15,228 nucleotides of DNA from Desulfobacteraceae bacterium. GTDB lineage: Bacteria; Desulfobacterota; Desulfobacteria; Desulfobacterales; BuS5. The notes under the pieces are model-generated. The model had not been told where the DNA came from. It searched no databases and worked only from the letters and a program-made list of their open reading frames with translations. Location of the stretch: contig JAUVKE010000024.1 in assembly GCA_030592105.1 (NCBI GenBank), positions 1-15,228 of the forward strand. Direction: 5' to 3'. Below, one piece after another: positions 7,593 through 13,821 of this stretch (the first letter of the stretch is position 1; the number at the start of each line of letters is the position of its first letter). The translations under genes and the position numbers were made by a program.

Positions 7593-7612
7593 TATTAGTA
7601 GTGTCCGGTCAG
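7593..7612 (+). repeat. 20-bp repeat with AGTAGTGTCCGGT core, copy B
   Basis: Matches the minus strand of 1544-1563 at 18 of 20 positions, with an identical 13-base core at 7597-7609. It lies in the 62-base gap between the binding-protein and permease genes, just upstream of the permease ribosome site. Confidence 0.55.
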
Positions 7613-7638
7613 GAAGATGTAAAAAAAAATTTCTCTTT

Positions 7639-8685
7639 TTATAATTTGCCGTCGGCTGCCATTTGCATAAAAGAGGCGTTAAAACGGAGTTTTATATTCT
7701 CCTTGTTTCCCGTCACAGAATCGTCAGGGAAAAGGATTCCCACAAAGTTTTCAGAATTCGCATCCCCAAAAAGACCATGCTGAAAGCTGAAGGTGCGGAC
7801 ATATTCCATGGTTTTTTTTAAGGCATCCCCTTTGGCAAAAAGCAGAGCATCGGAGGCTTTGTAAAACATGGCCGTTGTTTTAAGTTGAGCCTTGAACTCG
7901 GGAACTGTCCCGCCTGCAAATTCAGCCATGTATGCAATGGCATTTTTTCCTTTTTTACTTTTTTCCTGCATAATCGACATGGTTTCATACCAGGCACCTG
8001 TAAGGGCTTTTTTCAAGACGTCAGGCGTCTTTGTCCGTACCACCATCATATCGATGATTTCACCTGGAATTTTGGAGGAGTCGAATATAAGTTTCGCCCC
8101 TTTTACATTTCTGCACTGAATAAGAGGAGGATTCCACGTAACCACGGCAGCATTTGATCCGGATGCAAAAAGCGCAGCAATATCCGCATCAGAAGTATTT
8201 ATCAGGGTGAGGTCCCTTTCTGTCATCTTGTTCATTAGAAGGGCACGCGTTAAAAGATAGTGGGAGACTGAAAGTTCCACAAGCATGACCTTTCTATTCC
8301 TTAGATCTGATATGGTTGTTCCGTTTTTTATTACAATTCCATCATTTCCGTTGGAAAAATCACCAATAATTAATGCTGTGGAATCGATTCCACCCACGGC
8401 AGGGATGGTAAGAGCATCCATATTTGTCATAACGCAGCCGTCATAGCTGCCTGCTGTGTAAAGATTAATACTTTCGATGTAATCATTTACCAGGCTCAGT
8501 TTTATTTTGATGTTATATTTTTTCGCCCACTTGTCCAGTATTCCGGAGTAGCTGGCATATTCCCACGGCTCCCATCCGGTATAATGGGACCATGCTATAT
8601 TAAAACTCTTTTTTGCCATGCAGTTTGAATATACGCAAATTGATAAAAGTACTGTTGCCATGATCAGCACTATTTTTTTCAGCAT
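7639..8685 (-). CDS. Periplasmic substrate-binding protein, urea-carboxylase-associated type (NMT1/PBP2-like)
   Basis: A 348-residue exported binding protein. The signal peptide is MLKKIVLIMATVLLSICVYS..., with likely cleavage after CMA at residue 24. The mature part carries motifs I associate with the putative urea importer family (TIGR03427): WSHYTGWEPWEYA (32-44), DYIESINLYTAG (68-79), TNMDALTIP (87-95), GDFSNGNDGIV (108-118) and ELSVSHYLL (137-145). True ligands of this family may be urea or guanidine-related compounds. No carboxylase gene and no guanidine riboswitch are visible here, so the substrate is open. Start chosen at 8685 because GGAGGAG lies two bases upstream and the signal peptide begins there; the frame is open to 8727. 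Two OmpA-fused relatives are encoded upstream in the same cluster. Confidence 0.9.
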   Translation of the reverse strand: MLKKIVLIMATVLLSICVYSNCMAKKSFNIAWSHYTGWEPWEYASYSGILDKWAKKYNIKIKLSLVNDYIESINLYTAGSYDGCVMTNMDALTIPAVGGIDSTALIIGDFSNGNDGIVIKNGTTISDLRNRKVMLVELSVSHYLLTRALLMNKMTERDLTLINTSDADIAALFASGSNAAVVTWNPPLIQCRNVKGAKLIFDSSKIPGEIIDMMVVRTKTPDVLKKALTGAWYETMSIMQEKSKKGKNAIAYMAEFAGGTVPEFKAQLKTTAMFYKASDALLFAKGDALKKTMEYVRTFSFQHGLFGDANSENFVGILFPDDSVTGNKENIKLRFNASFMQMAADGKL

Positions 8686-8687
8686 AT

Positions 8688-8694
8688 CTCCTCC
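8688..8694 (-). promoter_or_regulatory. Strong Shine-Dalgarno GGAGGAG of the binding-protein gene
   Basis: Within minus-strand AAAGGAGGAGAT next to the ATG at 8685. It fixes the start at the signal peptide and is the strongest ribosome site in the cluster, in keeping with the excess of binding protein usually needed over permease. Confidence 0.75.
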
Positions 8695-8775
8695 TTTAAT
8701 TCGTATTTTTTTATTACCTAATTGCACAGGTTAAAATTATTTGGGCTTATTTCTAATTTCAGCAATAGATTGAAC

Positions 8776-9999
8776 CTATTCCGGTGTCACATCAAGGGTA
8801 ATAGCAGGCGCCAGCTTGGACCCTTGCTCAAGTCTCTGTATGGACGTTTCTGTCTGTTTAGTAAGTTTGTCCATCTCAAGAATGTTATTTGCCATCTGGG
8901 GCAATGCCTCCTTTCTGAAGGAAGAAATGTCATCCAGGGCAGCGTTAATATCTGTAAAAGCCTGTTTTAATGTTTCCATATCAAGCTGTGTGGATGCAGC
9001 CTGTTTATGGACCTCGACTCCTTGAGTTTTCAGCGTTGCAGCAGTCTGTGCAATAAGATTACTGGTCACTTTGTTAACCGCTGCGATTTTGTCGAGTACA
9101 ATTTTTTGATTGGCAAGTGCCAAAGCTACGGTAACAGCTACATTCAGCGCATTAACCGTAACATTTATTCCCCTGTCCACACCTTTTACAAGTTCTTTAT
9201 TGTTGCGGATGATTATTTCAATTGCAAGTACGCCCTGCTGATTAACTGCAAGCTGCTGCTGGAGATCCTGAATCCGCTGACGAAGGGGAAAAAGAATTTC
9301 ATTTTCGATAAATGTGGTTTTTGAATCTTCAGACGATATTTCACGTTCCAGTGCATATGAAAATTTTTGATCAATGGAAAAACCCAGATTAATCACATCT
9401 TGAAGATTAAGGGTAAGGCTCCGCATAATTTTCTGATCCTGTGCCAGAGTTACATTATCCCTTTGCAAAATCTTTTTGCCATCTTCCATGGAACGTATAA
9501 TAGCATCTATAACTGTTTGTGCAGACTGAAATCTGGAAAAAAAATTTTTAAGTGGTGTTCCCACCCCAGGGATCAGCCCCAAAGTACGGGATAACCAGCC
9601 AGCCTTAAAATCGAAGCTGCCCGGATCAAGCTCTTCCACCTGATTTTTTAAATCAACAAGTGCGTTTGCAACTTTTCCCCCATCTTCCCCTCTGGCAGCC
9701 AGTTTTTTAATCGGCTCCCTGAGCATTGCGCTTCTATGCGCAGCCTCTTGCTGGCTTTTACTTCCAAGATTTTCCACAGCAGTTATATTCTGTTCTCTAT
9801 CATTAACATGTGCGGGGTTTTCAGGGTCAAACGCTAAAACAGCTTGAACAAAATCGGCAGCCTGTTTTTCGAGTTTTGGGTCACGCTCACCCTCTGGAGC
9901 AATCTTTGTTAATACTGCCAGCCCCAGTTCCTGCTTAACCTCGGTAGGATCTGAAAGTACAATAGCATTGCTTTCCTGTGTGATTTGTGTTGCGGACAT
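8776..9999 (-). CDS. TelA/KlaA-family 'toxic anion resistance' protein
   Basis: A 407-residue cytoplasmic, mostly helical protein of the TelA family (tellurite/toxic-anion resistance, exact biochemistry unknown). Family marks include RTLGLIPGVGTPLKNFFSRF (about 143-162), the long coiled-coil centre, and NVTVNALNVAVTVALALANQK (about 278-298) followed by heptad-like segments. No membrane helix. ATG at 9999 follows GGGAGG with good spacing. TelA proteins are often paired with a small membrane protein (XpaC-like in Bacillus), and here the gene just upstream encodes a two-TM coiled-coil protein. The 90-base gap to the binding-protein gene and 218-base gap upstream suggest the same operon, although a promoter in either gap cannot be excluded. 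Linkage to an importer, not a ter operon, is the unusual part. Confidence 0.9.
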   Translation of the reverse strand: MSATQITQESNAIVLSDPTEVKQELGLAVLTKIAPEGERDPKLEKQAADFVQAVLAFDPENPAHVNDREQNITAVENLGSKSQQEAAHRSAMLREPIKKLAARGEDGGKVANALVDLKNQVEELDPGSFDFKAGWLSRTLGLIPGVGTPLKNFFSRFQSAQTVIDAIIRSMEDGKKILQRDNVTLAQDQKIMRSLTLNLQDVINLGFSIDQKFSYALEREISSEDSKTTFIENEILFPLRQRIQDLQQQLAVNQQGVLAIEIIIRNNKELVKGVDRGINVTVNALNVAVTVALALANQKIVLDKIAAVNKVTSNLIAQTAATLKTQGVEVHKQAASTQLDMETLKQAFTDINAALDDISSFRKEALPQMANNILEMDKLTKQTETSIQRLEQGSKLAPAITLDVTPE

Positions 10000-10067
10000 A
10001 TCCGGCCTCCCTTTTTATTCTGGTTAGCGTTTATTTTATAAACAGATTTTCTCTATTCATCTTTTGA

Positions 10068-10124
10068 ATAACCAGCATGCTCTGTCGGGTACAACAAAAT
10101 ATGAAAATGAGATAGCGGTTAATG
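10068..10124 (+). repeat. 57-bp dispersed repeat, copy B
   Basis: Matches the minus strand of 1-57 at 52 of 57 positions. It occupies the gap between telA and its membrane partner, upstream of the telA ribosome site, and is followed by AT-rich DNA with repeated AATTCAT units (10141-10180). Changes relative to copy A within the internal GCCC/GGGC stem leave G-T wobble pairs possible. Confidence 0.8.
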
Positions 10125-10217
10125 GCATTTTATAAATTAGTAGAATTCCTTAATTCATAATTCAAAATTCATCATTTTCTTATAAAATAGTGCGAAGACA
10201 AAAACAGCTTCAGCCAA

Positions 10218-11081
10218 TTAAACAGTGTCATATGCATGAGCGGTTTCTGCCAGTTCCTGGAGACGTGTTATGGCAGATTCAAAGTCTGTACCGGCAAAAC
10301 CACCGCTCTGCTGCCATTGTGCAATTGCTGCTGAAATTATTTCCATTTCCGTCATGGCAGATTCATTTTTTGTAAGAAGTATTTGGACTTTGTTTAATTG
10401 TTTCTCTTTAATTTTCAGTCTTTTTTTCAAGGCATTATTCTGTTTTATTTCATCGTCAGATAGATTGTCATTACCATTTTTTTCATTAAGGCGCGTCTCA
10501 ATCAAATCCGTATGAATAGAACCAGTACTTTTTAAATAAGCAACAATATTTTTTAAATTATCAAACACACTTAAATTTACCTGCTCGGAGGCCCCGATAA
10601 ACCTTGCAAAAGTCAATTCTGTACTGCTGATTTTTAATTTTAAAAGTTCCTGGATATTGGCATATTTTTCCTGAATCTGGTCAAATTGAACCCTTCCCTG
10701 TGCTGCATATTTTTCAAGCCCATCAATGGTGCTGCATTCTTTAAGCTCTTTTCGTAAAAGTATTTTAAGATATTCTTCATACTGTTTTTGTTTTATATTC
10801 ATCTTATTAATATATTCTTTTTCCATTTTTTCACGGAAGATAAAAATGCGGGAAACGGAAAACAGCACTCCAACAAACGCGCTGGCTAAAGCGGCCATAT
10901 ACAAAAGAGGCATATTGAAAAGCCAGCCGATAAATCCGCAGGATGCACCAATAGCTATGGGATACACAGCTACAGGATGTTTTAGCGTTTTATCTATTAT
11001 TGCTCCCCGAATCGCTTTTTTCAGATAATCACCAGGTTTTGGCGGTGTAACAACCGTTAAAGCCTTTTGAATTTCGGCCAT
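10218..11081 (-). CDS. Two-TM coiled-coil membrane protein, TelA partner
   Basis: A 287-residue protein with a short N-terminal cytoplasmic tail, a hairpin of two membrane helices (about 37-56 and 58-79), and a long charged, helical C-terminal region with coiled-coil character (about 82-150 and 205-250). I do not recognise the family. Topology and position next to telA recall the XpaC/TelA gene pair of Bacillus, so it may anchor TelA at the inner membrane. ATG at 11081 has AAGGA about eight bases upstream; this ribosome site overlaps the start of the repeat block at 11091. Its codons are somewhat AT-richer than those of telA, particularly in the coiled-coil half. Real gene: high confidence. 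TelA partner role: inference from context. Confidence 0.8.
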   Translation of the reverse strand: MAEIQKALTVVTPPKPGDYLKKAIRGAIIDKTLKHPVAVYPIAIGASCGFIGWLFNMPLLYMAALASAFVGVLFSVSRIFIFREKMEKEYINKMNIKQKQYEEYLKILLRKELKECSTIDGLEKYAAQGRVQFDQIQEKYANIQELLKLKISSTELTFARFIGASEQVNLSVFDNLKNIVAYLKSTGSIHTDLIETRLNEKNGNDNLSDDEIKQNNALKKRLKIKEKQLNKVQILLTKNESAMTEMEIISAAIAQWQQSGGFAGTDFESAITRLQELAETAHAYDTV

Positions 11082-11090
11082 TTAATTTTC

Positions 11091-11280
11091 CTTAGGGTTC
11101 GCTCAGCTATGATATTTAAAAATAATTTCTGGTTTAATATTTTGTGATTTTCATAGGGGTGGATAATAGTATTTTTTTGAGTAACTATTCAGCGAACCCT
11201 AAGATACACCGCTTCAGCTATGATCTGAAGCGTTTCTGGAATCAGCATTTTTCAAATAGCTGAATAGTTACTTTTTTGAT
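11091..11280. repeat. Block of interleaved inverted repeats
   Basis: Three pairings are exact: CTTAGGGTTCGCT (11091-11103) with AGCGAACCCTAAG (11191-11203); GTAACTATTCAGC (11181-11193) with GCTGAATAGTTAC (11259-11271); and the hairpin CGCTTCAG (11210-11217) with CTGAAGCG (11225-11232). CAGCTATGAT occurs twice in direct orientation (11104-11113 and 11215-11224). The first two pairs overlap at 11191-11193, so they are mutually exclusive or staggered. The block fills the gap between the anchored SBP/OmpA gene and the TelA-partner gene and shares 16 bases with 204-219. Confidence 0.7.
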
Positions 11281-12848
11281 TAATAATCCTGCCTGACCAG
11301 CACAAGCTCTACTCTGGAAAGCCTGTAACTCAACGATCTGTTTGATTCTCCAGGCAACCTGGCAAGGGGTTTTGTCCCCCCAAGGCCTGTTGGGTGTAAT
11401 CTGTTTGTATCCACATTGTAAGTCACTTCCATATATCTTTGCACAGCATTAGCGCGTTCCTGGGAAAGACGTAGATTTTCTTTTTTGTCACCCCGCGTTC
11501 CTGTATGCCCTTTGATGACCACCCTGAAATTAGGATAATGCTTGAGATTTTCCACAGCCTGGTCAATTACTTTTTTCGCAATAATATCCAGATCTGTTGC
11601 GCCCTGCTGAAAAACAATCGGTTCCACCCTTAAAGTTCCCACCTCTTTTAATGAATCCCATTTTGTTGTATCCAGGTGAGCAAATTTTGTTTCAATTGAA
11701 TTCAAAGTTGCTGGAACTACCCCGCCATGTTTTGGCACGGTAAAACCTGTTATTCCTTTTGAAAACAGAGAATCGATAAATGAGCTGTTGGTTAATATAT
11801 ATGGATCATTATCAGGGATGGGGCTTTTTGAAAAATCTCCTGCATGTACAAGTATATTTACAGTAGCATTAATCGTATCCACAAGCCCTTCATCCCCATA
11901 GCTCCCCTCCACAGAAATGCCGAGCCAGTTTGCACAGTTCTCATTAAGATTTACCCACTTGACCCCTTTAAGCATGGAGGTGACCAGGTCTTTGGAAAGA
12001 CCTGTCTCCTTTTTTACCTGATTTAAAAGGATATCAGGATTATCCCGGTATTTTTTCAAAGTTCTGAAATAGTTATTCAAAACCAGCTTAACAACTTCAT
12101 CATTTTTCAGGGCAAAAGCTCTGTTAACAACGAGAATATCGACTATGAGCCGTTCAGTATCTTCGGTACCCAAAAGCCTGATAATATTTTTGTTATCAAG
12201 AGCTCGTGAGACATCCGGTTCCCAGCATGCCGCTATATCCACTTTTCCGGCAAGAAGCATTTTTCGGGCTTCCTGGGAACCTTCAGTTTCAAAACGCATT
12301 TTTCCAGCGGGAAGGAGTTTCGGCACATCAAAATGATCCGCAGCTGCCTTAAGCAGATAATGGCTCGGACTGTTCGGCGTAAAGGCAACCTTGATCTCCT
12401 TTTTGCCCTTCAGCAGATCAAGACTGCCAATCTTTTTCTTGTTTGCCAGTATGGCATCTCCCCCTTTGGATTCATCGATAACCATAATGATAGTACCGGG
12501 ATAATGGTACAAAGCTCCGTTTATGAGATAAGAATCGACTGTAGCCACGGCAAAGTCAATCTCTCCTTTTTTTAACCGCTCCATCCGTTTATCATAATCG
12601 GCCATATCATCCTCACATTCAAGGATATAGCCGGATCTTCGCATCATTTTAGCCATTTCCAAAGACCTGAGGGGAAAATAGCCAATCCAGTTATCCATGG
12701 CTATTTTTATCTTTCCTTTGGTTTTAGCCGCATCACTGGTAGCTTTTTGGCGGCTTTCTTCAAATTTCGGCAATAAAAATTTCAGGCCCACTGCTCCTGC
12801 AGCTACAAGAAAAAATACTATCACTGCTCCAAGAATAGTTTTATTCAT
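11280..12848 (-). CDS. Membrane-anchored SBP/OmpA fusion protein
   Basis: A 522-residue envelope protein. An uncleaved-looking anchor helix (5-27) is followed by a binding-protein-like domain (about 45-345) and a C-terminal OmpA-like domain (about 400-520). The binding part shares GGDAILANK (129-137) and PSHYLL (161-166) with the free binding protein of the same cluster (NDGIVIK and VSHYLL). In the OmpA part, GHTG (447-450) then NLRLSQERA (458-466) mark the peptidoglycan-binding loop. The usual aspartate of GHTD is glycine here, while R465 at the expected +15 position is kept. Start ATG at 12848 has GAGGAG ten bases upstream. Probably held at the inner membrane with its C-terminus toward the cell wall. 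Such fusions are known in databases, often named 'phosphate ABC transporter substrate-binding/OmpA'; their function is not established. Confidence 0.88.
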   Translation of the reverse strand: MNKTILGAVIVFFLVAAGAVGLKFLLPKFEESRQKATSDAAKTKGKIKIAMDNWIGYFPLRSLEMAKMMRRSGYILECEDDMADYDKRMERLKKGEIDFAVATVDSYLINGALYHYPGTIIMVIDESKGGDAILANKKKIGSLDLLKGKKEIKVAFTPNSPSHYLLKAAADHFDVPKLLPAGKMRFETEGSQEARKMLLAGKVDIAACWEPDVSRALDNKNIIRLLGTEDTERLIVDILVVNRAFALKNDEVVKLVLNNYFRTLKKYRDNPDILLNQVKKETGLSKDLVTSMLKGVKWVNLNENCANWLGISVEGSYGDEGLVDTINATVNILVHAGDFSKSPIPDNDPYILTNSSFIDSLFSKGITGFTVPKHGGVVPATLNSIETKFAHLDTTKWDSLKEVGTLRVEPIVFQQGATDLDIIAKKVIDQAVENLKHYPNFRVVIKGHTGTRGDKKENLRLSQERANAVQRYMEVTYNVDTNRLHPTGLGGTKPLARLPGESNRSLSYRLSRVELVLVRQDY

Positions 12849-13004
12849 CTATATAGAACTCCTCTATTCATAGTTTATCCTTTTGCATTCACTATTCAAA
12901 TAATAAATTTCATACGGCCAGATGTATAGCTGTCGGCTCTTTATAATTTAATTTTTTATGGGTAGCCATAGAAATTTATTGAAAAATTATGTGTCAGCCT
13001 TTCC

Positions 13005-13796
13005 TTATTCGAATTTTGTATCATCAAAAGTGGAAGATTCGGCAAGAACTTCACCAAGTCCCTGTTTAAGCTGAGCAGGATTGTTTGCGGCTTTGTATAT
13101 TGTTTGCCCGGGTTGATTTAGAGAATGTTTTTTACCAATGCAAAAGCCTATGCTGTAAATATTTATAGGTGTATTGGTCAGGATGTAGTTTATATATTCG
13201 GAGAGTCTTTTTGCATCATTTGCTATTCCGTCTGTAACAACTACGATGGTATATTCCCCGTATCCGAGTTGTTTTTGTCCCTGCTTAGTGAAATCTTCAT
13301 AGGCTTTTCCAAATGCGCTGGAAAGGGGAGTCCCTCCCCTTGCAGAAATATTTTTAACCGTATTTATAAATTCATCTCTATTTCCACGGGATAAGGGGAG
13401 AACAGACCAGTCGTTGTTAAAAAATACTATGAGCCCGAGGTTTGCATCTGCAGGGATGTTTTTTGACCATTGCACAACAGCTTCCTTTGCCACAGTTATT
13501 TTTTTTCTTCCGCCCGAACACCCTGTTTCATTCATGCTCCCTGACCCATCAAGGATAAGAATAAAGTTTTTTGCAATTGGATTGTCGTCGAGCTCCGTTT
13601 CATCAGAAAAATCATCGTCAAATGGCCATACTTTTTTTATCTTTTTGACTGGTTCTCTGTTTTCGTGAACTTTTTCCTGCTGCTGTTTTTGAACTGCAAC
13701 TTGTTTTTTCTGATCATCTGATCGGGGTTCATCTCCACATCCGAATAAAATAAAAGTAATAAAGATCAAAACAGGAAAAGTAAATATTTTTTTCAT
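13005..13796 (-). CDS. VWA-domain lipoprotein
   Basis: A 263-residue lipoprotein. The signal ends in the lipobox LFGC (17-20), and Gly at +2 favours outer-membrane sorting. A charged, glutamine/lysine-rich linker (about 25-75) leads to a VWA domain (76-255) with a complete metal-ion-dependent adhesion site: DGSGS (83-87), T156 in GGTPLSS, and D189 in VTDG. It should bind a protein partner in a divalent-metal-dependent way in the periplasm. I start at 13796 because AAGGCGGG (13802-13809) lies just upstream and the signal peptide begins there; the frame is open further, overlapping the preceding gene. It lies 25 bases after one SBP/OmpA gene and 156 before the other, which makes those proteins the likeliest partners. 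Confidence 0.9.
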   Translation of the reverse strand: MKKIFTFPVLIFITFILFGCGDEPRSDDQKKQVAVQKQQQEKVHENREPVKKIKKVWPFDDDFSDETELDDNPIAKNFILILDGSGSMNETGCSGGRKKITVAKEAVVQWSKNIPADANLGLIVFFNNDWSVLPLSRGNRDEFINTVKNISARGGTPLSSAFGKAYEDFTKQGQKQLGYGEYTIVVVTDGIANDAKRLSEYINYILTNTPINIYSIGFCIGKKHSLNQPGQTIYKAANNPAQLKQGLGEVLAESSTFDDTKFE

Positions 13797-13821
13797 TTTA
13801 ACCCGCCTTATATTATGGTTT

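Noticed and set aside
1544..7612. Composite transposon bounded by the 20-bp inverted pair.
   Set aside because: No transposase or integrase lies inside, the matched ends are short, and one end lies within an otherwise intact operon.
8686..8727. N-terminal extension of the soluble binding protein to 8727.
   Set aside because: It would place extra charged residues before the signal peptide and bury the strong GGAGGAG ribosome site inside the gene.
8686..8775. Guanidine-I (ykkC) riboswitch before the binding-protein gene.
   Set aside because: The 90-base gap is too short and AT-rich and shows none of the conserved aptamer segments I could recognise.
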